A stretch of 64,000 nt of DNA from DASQMT01 sp963827335. GTDB taxonomy: Bacteria; Actinomycetota; Thermoleophilia; Solirubrobacterales; Solirubrobacteraceae. This document shows, in pieces, positions 50,149 through 57,074 of this stretch. The stretch is taken from assembly GCA_963827335.1 (NCBI GenBank), contig CAWHAP010000014.1, positions 93,021 through 157,020 on the forward strand. The letters run 5' to 3'. The notes beneath the pieces are model-generated. The model searched no databases, had not been told where the DNA came from, and saw only the letters and a list, made by a program, of their open reading frames with translations. The translations under genes and the position numbers were made by a program. How positions within the stretch are numbered: position 1 is the stretch's first letter; each line of letters opens with the position of its first letter.

Positions 50149-50796
50149 TTGATCCGCGCCGTCATCTTCGATCTCGACGGCCTCCTGCTCGACTCGGAGT
50201 CCGCCTGGGACGGCGGTCGCCGGGCGCTCGTCGCCGAGCACGGCCTCGACTGGCCCGACGGGGCGACGGAGGCGATGCTCGGCATGAGCTCGCCGGAATG
50301 GTCGCGCCACGTCCGCGACGAGCTGGGCGTGGACCTCGATCCCGCGGCGATCAGCGACCGCGTCGTCGCGCACGTGCTCGACACCTACGCCGAGCGGCTG
50401 CCGCTGCTGCCGGGCGCCGAGGCCGCGGTCGCGCGGATCGCGGAGCGCTGGCCGCTCGCGCTCGCGTCCTCCTCCAACAAGGAGGTCATCGACCGGGTGC
50501 TGGCGACCTCCGGCTGGGACGCGGTCTTCCGCGTGTGGGTGTCCTCGGAGGAGGTCGGCCGCGGCAAGCCGGCGCCCGACGTGTTCCTGGAGGCGGCCCG
50601 CCGGATCGCGGTCGACCCGGCCGAGGCGGCCGGCGTCGAGGACTCGCACAACGGCATCCTGGCGGCGCGCGCGGCCGGGCTGCGCGTGATCGCGATCCCC
50701 AACCACGAGTTCCCTCCGGGGGACGAGGCCCTCGGCGCCGCCGACGTGGTGCTCGGCGGGCTGGACGAGCTCACGCCCGCCGTGATCGAGGGATAG
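50149..50796 (+). CDS. HAD-superfamily hydrolase (beta-phosphoglucomutase/phosphatase-like)
   Basis: This is a 215-residue HAD hydrolase with motif I FDLDGLLLDSE, motif II ASSSNKE, motif III lysine in GRGKPAPDVF and motif IV VEDSHNG. It resembles small sugar-phosphate phosphatases such as those acting on 2-deoxyglucose-6-phosphate or phosphoglycolate. The only sensible start is TTG 50149, giving MIRAVIFDLDG, one base after tRNA-Trp. The mRNA probably shares the tRNA transcript, and 3' processing of the tRNA would leave an almost leaderless message. Confidence 0.85.
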   Translation: MIRAVIFDLDGLLLDSESAWDGGRRALVAEHGLDWPDGATEAMLGMSSPEWSRHVRDELGVDLDPAAISDRVVAHVLDTYAERLPLLPGAEAAVARIAERWPLALASSSNKEVIDRVLATSGWDAVFRVWVSSEEVGRGKPAPDVFLEAARRIAVDPAEAAGVEDSHNGILAARAAGLRVIAIPNHEFPPGDEALGAADVVLGGLDELTPAVIEG

Positions 50797-50801
50797 GGCG
50801 G

Positions 50802-50837
50802 CCGGCTGGGCGGGCCCTGCGACCCCCGCCCAGCCGG
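50802..50837 (+). terminator. Strong hairpin after the HAD gene
   Basis: CCGGCTGGGCGGG and CCCGCCCAGCCGG form perfect 13-bp arms around a 10-nt loop, 6 bp after the HAD stop. There is no T-run; this is likely a GC-type terminator or mRNA end stabiliser. Confidence 0.6.
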
Positions 50838-50843
50838 TCGTCC

Positions 50844-50981
50844 CTACGTGCGGGGCGGCTCGACGAGGACGAGCTTCCCGCGGTTCAGCAGTGCGGCGAG
50901 CGTGCAGGCCTTCTCGATCTGCGCGTACGAATATCGAGTCGGGTTGTGCAGCGTCTCGATGTGAACGCCTGGGATCTGCAT
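50844..50981 (-). CDS. Possible 45-residue small protein
   Basis: This reading frame encodes MQIPGVHIETLHNPTRYSYA and continues to a C-terminus LVLVEPPRT. About 38 of 44 codons end in G or C, like real genes here, and the composition is balanced, not Arg/Pro-rich as in shadow frames. GGGGAA lies about 10 nt upstream. It is alone on the minus strand between two plus-strand genes. No homologue is known to me. Confidence 0.45.
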   Translation of the reverse strand: MQIPGVHIETLHNPTRYSYAQIEKACTLAALLNRGKLVLVEPPRT

Positions 50982-51049
50982 GTCCGGGTTGTTCCCCGAA
51001 ACCGGCCCCGGCTATCAGCGACCGGGGGCGGATCTGACCGGTGCGCGCG

Positions 51050-51055
51050 TAGACT
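51050..51055 (+). promoter_or_regulatory. Putative -10 box of the SDR gene at 51066
   Basis: TAGACT ends 10 nt before ATG 51066, identical in sequence and similar in spacing to the box before fbiC. No Shine-Dalgarno sequence is present. Confidence 0.4.
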
Positions 51056-51065
51056 CGCTTGCCGC

Positions 51066-51905
51066 ATGACCGGCTCGGAGGTGTTCGCCGACGGCGCGCT
51101 CGCGGGCCGGGCCGTCCTCGTCACGGGCGGCGGGACCGGCCTCGGCCGCGCCGCCGCCGCCGAGCTGCGCCGCTGCGGCGCCGAGGTCGTCATCTGCGGC
51201 CGCCGGGCCGGCGTGCTCGCCGCGACGGCCGAGGAGCTGGGCTGCGGGTTCGTGCCCGGCGACGTGCGCGAGGACGCCGACGCCGAGCGGATCGTGCGCG
51301 GGGCGCTCGAGCGCTGCGGCCGGCTCGACGCGCTCGTCAACAACGCCGGCGGGCAGTACTTCACGCCCGCCGAGGCGATCGAGCCGAAGGGCTGGCGGGC
51401 GGTCACGCGGCTCAACGTGGGCGGGACGGAGCGGATGACGCGGCTCGCGGTCGACCTGGCGTTCCGCCCGGGCGGCGGCGGCACCGTGGTCAACGTCACG
51501 CTCTCCCCGCACCACGGGCTCGCGGGCATGACGCACTCGAGCGCCGCGCGGGCGGCGGTCGAGGGCTACACGCGCGCGCAGGCGCAGGCGTGGGAGGCCG
51601 ACGGCGTGTCGGTGATCGCCGTCGCCGCGGGCGTGTTCGACACGGCGGCGCTGCGCAAGTACCCCGAGCCGGTCTGGCGCGCCGCCGCACGCACGGTGCC
51701 GCTCCAACGGCTGGGGGAGGAGCGCGAGCACGCCTGGCTCGTCGCGCTCTGCTGCTCACCGCTCGGCGCCGCGCTCTCGGGGTCGGTCGTCACGCTGGAC
51801 GGGGCGCGCGACAACTGGTTCGGGCCGTGGCCGCCGGAGGCGCTGTCGGGCGAGGAGGGCGACGTCCCGGCCGAGGCCCGCGGGCCGAAGCCGCCGGGCT
51901 CCTGA
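51066..51905 (+). CDS. Short-chain dehydrogenase/reductase (dienoyl/enoyl-CoA reductase-like)
   Basis: This is a 279-residue SDR. The cofactor motif TGGGTGLG (residues ~20-27) and LVNNAGGQYF are clear. The usual YxxxK is replaced: the segment reads GMTHSSAARAAVEGYTR, with Ser/Ala in place of Tyr and Arg in place of Lys. Peroxisomal-type 2,4-dienoyl-CoA and trans-2-enoyl-CoA reductases also lack the Tyr and have HSxAAKAG here, so a CoA-ester substrate is likely. The C-terminal 25 residues are Pro/Glu-rich and dispensable-looking. Confidence 0.85.
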   Translation: MTGSEVFADGALAGRAVLVTGGGTGLGRAAAAELRRCGAEVVICGRRAGVLAATAEELGCGFVPGDVREDADAERIVRGALERCGRLDALVNNAGGQYFTPAEAIEPKGWRAVTRLNVGGTERMTRLAVDLAFRPGGGGTVVNVTLSPHHGLAGMTHSSAARAAVEGYTRAQAQAWEADGVSVIAVAAGVFDTAALRKYPEPVWRAAARTVPLQRLGEEREHAWLVALCCSPLGAALSGSVVTLDGARDNWFGPWPPEALSGEEGDVPAEARGPKPPGS

Positions 51906-51924
51906 CCGGCGCCCCTGGGGCGGC

Positions 51925-51930
51925 TATGAT
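51925..51930 (+). promoter_or_regulatory. -10 box of the tRNA-Gly/tRNA-Pro unit
   Basis: TATGAT lies 12 nt before the tRNA-Gly 5' end and is the only promoter-like sequence for both tRNAs, which are 13 nt apart. Confidence 0.5.
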
Positions 51931-51942
51931 CGGGTCGTCCGC

Positions 51943-52013
51943 GCGGGCGAAGTGTTGTGGTTGCACAGAAGCCTTCCAAGCTTCTAGGGCGGGTTCGATT
52001 CCCGTCGCCCGCT
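51943..52013 (+). tRNA. tRNA-Gly(TCC)
   Basis: This is a 71-nt tRNA with acceptor arms GCGGGCG/CGCCCGC and discriminator T. The anticodon loop CTTCCAA in a GAAGC/GCTTC stem gives TCC. The T-loop is GTTCGATTC. It is cotranscribed with tRNA-Pro. Confidence 0.95.
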
Positions 52014-52026
52014 TGCGTGACAGCCA

Positions 52027-52100
52027 CGGGGAGTGGCGCAGTCTGGTAGCGCACCCGGCTGGGGGCCGGGCGGTCGCAGGTTCAAATCCTGTCTCCCCGA
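52027..52100 (+). tRNA. tRNA-Pro(GGG), integration target
   Basis: This is a 74-nt tRNA with acceptor arms CGGGGAG/CTCCCCG and discriminator A. The anticodon loop CTGGGGG in a CCCGG/CCGGG stem gives GGG. Its 3' 39 nt plus two flanking bases are repeated exactly at 63032-63072, so this gene is the apparent insertion site of the following island. The tRNA itself is complete. Confidence 0.95.
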
Positions 52101-52102
52101 TC
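52062..52102 (+). repeat. Left attachment-site repeat (attL)
   Basis: This 41-bp stretch runs from the anticodon-loop Gs of tRNA-Pro through its 3' end plus TC. It is identical to 63032-63072 in direct orientation. Overlap with the T-arm and acceptor of a tRNA is the standard target of tyrosine integrases. Confidence 0.85.
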
Positions 52103-52577
52103 ATCACCTCGATAGGGACGCCGTGACGAACGGGCCCTCACCTCTCCGGGAGCGACGTTCGCAAACGGCAGCGGCCACTCGACGACGGGCGTACACGCGG
52201 TCGACCGTCAGCCGCGACTCGGACAGCCATGAGGGGGAGGGGGAGGACTCTCGAAAGGCTCAACACGGACGGTGCTTCTCACGCTCTCGCGAGAAACGCT
52301 CGGGGAAACGCGGGCCTCGTGGCCCACAAACGACGACTCCGTCAACGCTCGAGCGGTCTGGCGCTCGAGGGCGTTCCGCACGTGTCGCGCTCGGCGTCGC
52401 CCTGATCGCACGCGGCGGCATGCGTGTGCGCAGCGCCGCCAGCGGCGTTCCGCAAGCCACGCTGCACGACGCCGCGCGTCGCGTTCGTGGTTGCTTCGAT
52501 TACAGGGATGCCGGGCGGGGTCGATGACGATGGTGGAGCGACCGCTGCGCACCCCTGCGCGCGGCCGCCGGACATCC
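52103..52577. other. Non-coding stretch at the left island end
   Basis: The 475 bp contain no convincing gene. Frames on both strands are Arg-rich shadows. Short palindromes such as CGCTCGAGCG and CTCTCGCGAGA occur. An ATG at 52524 in frame with the pilin could lengthen its leader, but would make it unusually long. Confidence 0.5.
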
Positions 52578-53006
52578 ATGCTCACCCGGCTACGCGCACA
52601 ACAGGGCTTCATGCTCATCGAGCTGCTCGTCGTCATCGTGATCATCGGCATCCTCGCCGCGATCGCGCTTCCGTCGTTCCTCGCGCACCGCGCCAAGGCG
52701 TACGACGCCAGTGCCAAGGCGATGGTCCGCCATGCACAGACCGCGATCGAGACCCACGGGTTGGCGAAGCAGACCTACGTCGGCGCCACGGTCGCTGCGC
52801 TGCGCGTGATCGACCCGCATCTCAACCAGCCCGCACCCCCGACGCTCGCGGCGCCCAGCGCGCTCAGCGCCACCGGCTACGTCGTCATCGTCACCTCCCG
52901 GACCGGCAACACGTTCAGGATCACGCGAGCCACCACGGGGGTCGTCACCCGAGTGTGCACGCGTAGCAATCAGCGGGGCGGCTGCCCGGCGGTGCTGCGC
53001 TGGTAG
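52578..53006 (+). CDS. Type IV pilin-like prepilin
   Basis: This is a 142-residue class III-signal protein. The leader MLTRLRAQQG ends at Gly10, the prepilin peptidase site, followed by FMLIELLVVIVIIGILAAIA with Glu at mature position 5, the classical type IVa pilin helix. The mature 132-residue protein has a C-terminal Cys-loop (VCTRSNQRGGC). It would be processed by a PilD peptidase and assembled into a pilus or pseudopilus. No pil assembly gene is in the window, so it depends on chromosomal machinery. In-frame ATGs at 52524 and 52530 would add a basic extension. Confidence 0.88.
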   Translation: MLTRLRAQQGFMLIELLVVIVIIGILAAIALPSFLAHRAKAYDASAKAMVRHAQTAIETHGLAKQTYVGATVAALRVIDPHLNQPAPPTLAAPSALSATGYVVIVTSRTGNTFRITRATTGVVTRVCTRSNQRGGCPAVLRW

Positions 53007-53423
53007 TCCGCAGCTAGGCGGGGGTCTCGGCCCGGAGCGAGGTCCCGTGCTGCAACTGGGCCACGACGACGGCGGCAAGCTCGTGTGCGAGCTCTACCGG
53101 CACCCGACGCGGCGCTCGCCCGCCAGCGCATCCGCGAAGCGTTCCGCACGGGCGCGAACGTGGCGACGCTGGACACGAGATGAGACACGACGGGCAAGCA
53201 AAGCGCGGCGTAGAGCGCAACTGGCCCCTCCTCCCCGATCACACGAAGGCCCTGCAACGCGGGGCCTTTCGCCTTTCTCGGCCGAACGCTCGCGCGGCGC
53301 CGGGGTCCACGTCGGGTCCAATGGCGCGACCACGCTTGTCGCCACGGTCGTCCTCGCCCTCGCCGCATCGGTCGCCGACTCCGGGTCCGTCGCCCGGACG
53401 AGGCGTATGCTCCGGCGCAGGCC
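53007..53423. other. Non-coding stretch between the pilin and histidine kinase genes
   Basis: The 417 bp hold no supported gene; reading frames are Arg-rich. A terminator-like hairpin is at 53246-53268. Just before it CTCCCCGATCA (11 bp) repeats the tRNA-Pro 3' end and its flank. Confidence 0.45.
53246..53268 (+). terminator. Rho-independent-type terminator
   Basis: AAGGCCC and GGGCCTT form a 7-bp stem around TGCAACGCG and are followed by TCGCCTTTCTC, a short pyrimidine-rich tail. It probably ends the pilin transcript. Confidence 0.6.
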
Positions 53424-54356
53424 GTGCCGCTGCTCTGGCGAATCTTCGTGGGCAACGCCCTGGTGCTCGGGGTCGCGACGACGGCGCTGGTGCTCACGCC
53501 CGTGACGGTCTCGTTCCCGGCCGCCGAGCGCGAGCTGGTGGTCCTCGCGGCGGGGCTCGCGGTGATGCTGCTGGTCAACTACGTGTTGCTGCGACGCGCC
53601 GTGGCGCCGCTCCGGCGGCTCGCGCTGGTGATGCGGGAGGTGGATCCGCTGGCGCCGGGCCGGCGGGCGCGCCTGCCGGGCGCGCCGGCGGAGGTGGCGG
53701 AGCTCGGGGTCGCGTTCGACCAGATGCTGCAGCGGCTCGAGGCCGAGCGGCGTGAGTCGGCTCGCCGGGCGCTGGCTGCCCAGGAGGCCGAGCGGCTGCG
53801 GATCGCGCGCGAGCTGCACGACGAGGTCGGGCAGGCGCTCACGGCGGTGCTGCTGCAGCTCGACCGCGTCCAGGTCGCAGTGGACGGGGAGCCTGCCGAG
53901 CGGATCCGCGAGGCGCGAGAGACCGCACGCGAGACGCTCGAGGAGGTGCGGGCGATCGCGCGGAACCTGCGTCCCGAGGCGTTGGACGACCTCGGCCTGG
54001 CGGCCGCGTTGCGGCAGTTGTGCCTCGAGGCGGAGCGGGCGGGCGCGATGGTCGAGCGCGTGATCGCTTCGGGCATCTCGCTCGATGCCGAGGCGGAGGT
54101 CGTGGTCTATCGCGTCGCGCAGGAGGCGATCACGAACGCGCTGCGCCATGCGGGCGCGGAGCGCATCAGGATCAGGTTCGGTCGGGAGGGCGGCACGACG
54201 GTGCTTTGCGTGGACGATGACGGGAGTGGGACCTTGGGCGCCGAGGAGGGCGCAGGCGTGCGGGGGATGCGTGAGCGCGCCGTGCTGGTCGGCGGGGCGC
54301 TGGAGCTGAGCGCAGCGCCGGGCGGCGGGACGTCGGTGACCCTGAGGTTGCCGTGA
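53424..54356 (+). CDS. Membrane sensor histidine kinase (NarL-partner type)
   Basis: This is a 310-residue kinase starting at GTG 53424. Two membrane helices (residues ~5-27 and ~38-58) enclose a very short external loop. A HAMP-like linker (LRRAVAPLRRLALVMREVDPL) leads to the HisKA_3 helix with H132 in ARELHDEVGQAL. An HATPase domain (QEAITNALRHA, DDDGSG) follows. With almost no external domain it may sense membrane state or a cofactor within the membrane. It overlaps the response regulator gene by 4 bp (GTGA). It is paralogous to the kinase at 58610. Confidence 0.92.
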   Translation: MPLLWRIFVGNALVLGVATTALVLTPVTVSFPAAERELVVLAAGLAVMLLVNYVLLRRAVAPLRRLALVMREVDPLAPGRRARLPGAPAEVAELGVAFDQMLQRLEAERRESARRALAAQEAERLRIARELHDEVGQALTAVLLQLDRVQVAVDGEPAERIREARETARETLEEVRAIARNLRPEALDDLGLAAALRQLCLEAERAGAMVERVIASGISLDAEAEVVVYRVAQEAITNALRHAGAERIRIRFGREGGTTVLCVDDDGSGTLGAEEGAGVRGMRERAVLVGGALELSAAPGGGTSVTLRLP

Positions 54357-54991
54357 CGGCTGCGCGGATCCTGTTGGCCGACGACCACGCGATGGTCCGC
54401 AAGGGGTTGCGGATGGTCCTCGATGCGCAGCCCGATCTGACGGTGGTCGCGGAGGCGGGGGACGGCGCGGAGGCGATCGAGCTCGGCATCCGTGAGGACG
54501 TTGACTTGGCGGTGCTGGATGTCTCGATGCCGAAGTTCACCGGTCTGCAGGCCGCCGCCGAGCTGGCGCGCCGGCGGCCGGGGTTGCGGATCTTGATGCT
54601 CTCGATGCACGATTCGGAGCAGTACCTGTTCGAGGCGCTGAGGGCGGGTGCGTCGGGCTATGTGCTCAAGTCGGGGGCGGACCGCGACCTGGTGGAGGCG
54701 TGCCGGGCGGCGATGCGTGGCGAGCCGTTCCTGTATCCGGCCGCCGTCACGCGGCTGATCGGTGACATGCTGGCTCGGCCGGAGGAGCCGGTGGATCCGC
54801 TGACGCCGCGCGAGCTGCAGGTGGTCAAGCTGATCGCGGAGGCGCACACGAGCGAGCAGATCGCGGAGTTGTTGGTGATCAGCCCGCGCACGGTGGATCG
54901 CCATCGCGAGAACATCCTGGCCAAGCTCGGGATGCGCGATCGCGTCGAGCTGACCCGCTACGCGATCCGGCGCGGTCTCATCGAGCCCTGA
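54353..54991 (+). CDS. NarL/DevR-type response regulator
   Basis: This is a 212-residue regulator starting at GTG 54353. The receiver has LLADDH, D56 in LDVSMP and K106 in YVLKS. The LuxR helix-turn-helix (LTPRELQVVKLIAEAHTSEQIAELLVISPRTVDRHRENI) is C-terminal. It is closely similar to the regulator at 59578, including GEPFLYP between domains, so the two pairs arose by duplication. It is a candidate binder of the 18-bp palindrome found upstream of island operons, one copy of which is 25 bp after its stop. Confidence 0.92.
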   Translation: MTAARILLADDHAMVRKGLRMVLDAQPDLTVVAEAGDGAEAIELGIREDVDLAVLDVSMPKFTGLQAAAELARRRPGLRILMLSMHDSEQYLFEALRAGASGYVLKSGADRDLVEACRAAMRGEPFLYPAAVTRLIGDMLARPEEPVDPLTPRELQVVKLIAEAHTSEQIAELLVISPRTVDRHRENILAKLGMRDRVELTRYAIRRGLIEP

Positions 54992-55015
54992 AGATGGGAG
55001 CGCGCTCGCTCCGGG

Positions 55016-55033
55016 ATGGGAGCGTCCGCCCAT
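55016..55033. promoter_or_regulatory. Island palindrome, site A
   Basis: ATGGGAGCGTCCGCCCAT lies 36 bp upstream of GTG 55070, the first gene of the permease/CBS/antiporter operon. The arms ATGGG/CCCAT are conserved with sites B-E. A degenerate second copy (ATGGGAGCGCGCTCGCTCC) starts at 54994. Confidence 0.7.
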
Positions 55034-55069
55034 GGAAGCGACGCGACAGCCTGCGCAGGATGGGCCGTC

Positions 55070-55360
55070 GTGCGCGTCCTGGTGCTGTGGATCCGCTGCT
55101 ACGTCATCTCGGCCGAGGAGGACGCGCGCTGGGCGCACGAGGAGACCGAGAAGCTCCGCGCGTGTGACGGGGTGCTGGACCTCGCGCTGCATCGCGTCGA
55201 GAAGGTCGGGACGCGGCATGTCCGTCAGTGGGACTGGTGCCTCGAGCTGCACGTGGCCGGCGGCGAGGTCATGCGCCAGCGGCGGCTCGCGGAGTTCGTC
55301 GCTGATCTGCGGCTGCTGGGAACGCGGCCGGCCATGCTCGCGCTTCCGGAGGCCGTGTGA
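55070..55360 (+). CDS. Small conserved-looking protein of unknown function
   Basis: This is a 96-residue protein starting at GTG 55070 (VRVLVLWIRCYVISAEED). It has a hydrophobic first strand, an alternating charged region (WAHEETEKLRACDGVLDLALHRVEKVG) and LELHVAGGEVMRQRRLAEFVADLRLLG, with an overall ferredoxin-like alpha/beta pattern. No family is recognised. It is first in a four-gene operon with an ion permease, a CBS protein and a CPA2 antiporter, overlapping the permease gene by one base. Site A lies just upstream. Confidence 0.7.
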   Translation: MRVLVLWIRCYVISAEEDARWAHEETEKLRACDGVLDLALHRVEKVGTRHVRQWDWCLELHVAGGEVMRQRRLAEFVADLRLLGTRPAMLALPEAV

Positions 55361-56613
55361 TGGCCCTGGCCGTCGGCATCTTCGTGGTCGCGCTGGGCGT
55401 GATCGTCAGCGAGAAGGTCCATCGGACCAAGATCGCGCTCGCGGGCGCCGTGGCGGTCGTGGTGACGCAGACCGTCAGTCAGGAGGAGGCGATCGGCGCG
55501 ATCGACTTCAACACGCTGGGGCTGCTGGCGGGGATGATGCTGATCGTCCGGCTGACCGAGACGACCGGGGTCTACACGTACCTGGCGATCCGCGCCGGGC
55601 AGCTCGCGCGCGGCCGTCCGCTGCTCGTGGTGCTCGCGCTCGCCGGGTCGACCGCGCTGCTCAGCGCGTTCCTGGACAACCTCACGACCGTGCTCCTGAT
55701 CGTGCCGATCACGTTCCTGCTGGCCGACACGCTCGATATCGATCCGCTGCCGCTGGTGCTGATCGAGATCATCACCTCCAACATAGGCGGCACCGCGACG
55801 CTGATCGGCGACCCGCCGAACATCATGATCGCCGGCGCGACCGGACTGAGCTTCGTCGAGTTCATCGTCAATCTCGCGCCGATCGCGATCGTCACGTTCG
55901 TCGTGATCACCGGGGTCCTCTACCTGTGGTTTCGCCCGCGGCTGCAGATCGCGCCCGAGGCGCGCGACCGGGTGATGGAGCTCGACGCGCGCCGCTCGAT
56001 CGAGGACCCCGAGGAGCTCAAGCGCGCCCTGCCGGTCCTGCTCGGGACGATCCTGCTGTTCTTCGTGCACAAGCCGCTGCACCTGGAGCCCGCGACCGTC
56101 GCGATGCTTGGCGCGACCGTGCTGTTGCTGGTCACGACCCAGCCGTTGGAGTCCTCGCTGGCGGGGATCGAGTGGGCGACGCTGTTCTTCTTCATCGGCC
56201 TGTTCGTGATGGTCGGCGCGCTGGAGGAGACGGGCGCGATCGGGGAGATCGCCGACGGCGTCGCCGAGCTCACCGGCGGCGATCGCACCGCGGAGCTGAT
56301 GGGCATCATGTGGATCTCCGGGATCGCCTCCGGCATCGTGGACAACATCCCGTTCACCGCCACGATGATCCCTGTGGTGGAGCAGCTCCAGGGCGAGACC
56401 ATGGACGACGCCTACTGGTGGGCGCTGGCGCTCGGCGCGTGCTTCGGCGGCAACTTCACGCTCGTGGCGGCCGCGGCCAACGTCGCAGCCGCGGGCATGG
56501 CCGAGCGCGCCGGGCGGCCGATCCGGTTCGTCGAGTTCCTCAAGGTGGGCGTGCCTGCGACGCTGATCTCTCTGCTGCTCGCGACCGTCTACGTTCTGCT
56601 GAGGTATGCCTGA
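55360..56613 (+). CDS. Ion permease of the SLC13/ArsB/NhaD superfamily
   Basis: This is a 417-residue membrane protein with about eleven helices and two family loops. One is SAFLDNLTTVLLIVPITFLL with SNIGGTATLIGDPPNIMIAG; the other is SGIVDNIPFTATMIP with GACFGGNFTLVAAAANV. These inverted repeats bind the transported ion in ArsB/CitM/NhaD relatives, but arsenite, anion or Na/H specificity is not clear. It starts at ATG 55360 (TGATG with the upstream stop; GTG 55357 is also possible) and overlaps the CBS gene. Confidence 0.88.
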   Translation: MALAVGIFVVALGVIVSEKVHRTKIALAGAVAVVVTQTVSQEEAIGAIDFNTLGLLAGMMLIVRLTETTGVYTYLAIRAGQLARGRPLLVVLALAGSTALLSAFLDNLTTVLLIVPITFLLADTLDIDPLPLVLIEIITSNIGGTATLIGDPPNIMIAGATGLSFVEFIVNLAPIAIVTFVVITGVLYLWFRPRLQIAPEARDRVMELDARRSIEDPEELKRALPVLLGTILLFFVHKPLHLEPATVAMLGATVLLLVTTQPLESSLAGIEWATLFFFIGLFVMVGALEETGAIGEIADGVAELTGGDRTAELMGIMWISGIASGIVDNIPFTATMIPVVEQLQGETMDDAYWWALALGACFGGNFTLVAAAANVAAAGMAERAGRPIRFVEFLKVGVPATLISLLLATVYVLLRYA

Positions 56614-57074
56614 TGAGCCCCCGCGCCATCGCCGCGCTCGTGCACCGAGACGCCCCGCTCCTGCGGGCTGATCAGCCGATCGGCGAAGCCCTCGGCATCC
56701 TCCTGGGGTCCGAGCTCCCGGCCCTCCCGGTGATCGACGACGAGCGCTACGTCGGCATCTTCGGCGAGCGCGAGTTCATCACCGCCCTGTTCCCCGGCTA
56801 CGTCGGGAGCCTCAAGCATGCCGGCTTCGTCACGAAGTCGATCGACGCGGTGCTCGAGAAGCGCCACGCCTGCCGGTTCGAGCCGGTCGCCCGGCACATG
56901 AACACCGAGCACGTCGACGTCGGTACCGACTTCTCCGACGTCGGCCTGGCCGAGATCTTCATCCACCATCGGGTCCTCATCGTCCCGGTCACGGACCGCA
57001 AGCACGTCGTGGGCGTGATCACGCGCTCGGACTTCTTCAGGGTCCTCGCGCAGCGCTTCATCGACGGCGCATGA
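56613..57074 (+). CDS. CBS-domain pair protein
   Basis: This is a 153-residue protein consisting of two CBS motifs (residues ~5-70 and ~95-150). The ends EALGILLGSELPALPVIDDERYVGIFGEREF and FIHHRVLIVPVTDRKHVVGVITRSDF are the typical beta-beta-alpha halves. CBS pairs bind adenine nucleotides and often gate transporters. Its place between a permease and an antiporter gene, with 1- and 4-bp overlaps, suggests it regulates one of them. Confidence 0.88.
   Translation: MSPRAIAALVHRDAPLLRADQPIGEALGILLGSELPALPVIDDERYVGIFGEREFITALFPGYVGSLKHAGFVTKSIDAVLEKRHACRFEPVARHMNTEHVDVGTDFSDVGLAEIFIHHRVLIVPVTDRKHVVGVITRSDFFRVLAQRFIDGA

Noticed and set aside
52208..52717. A 169-residue minus-strand protein at the left island end
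   Set aside because: It overlaps the pilin on the opposite strand, is Arg/Ser-rich and has no motif; no integrase signature (R...HxxR...Y) was found in any frame of this region.
54994..55012. A sixth copy of the island palindrome
   Set aside because: The left half ATGGGAGCG matches, but the right half lacks CCCAT; it is mentioned only as a degenerate neighbour of site A.
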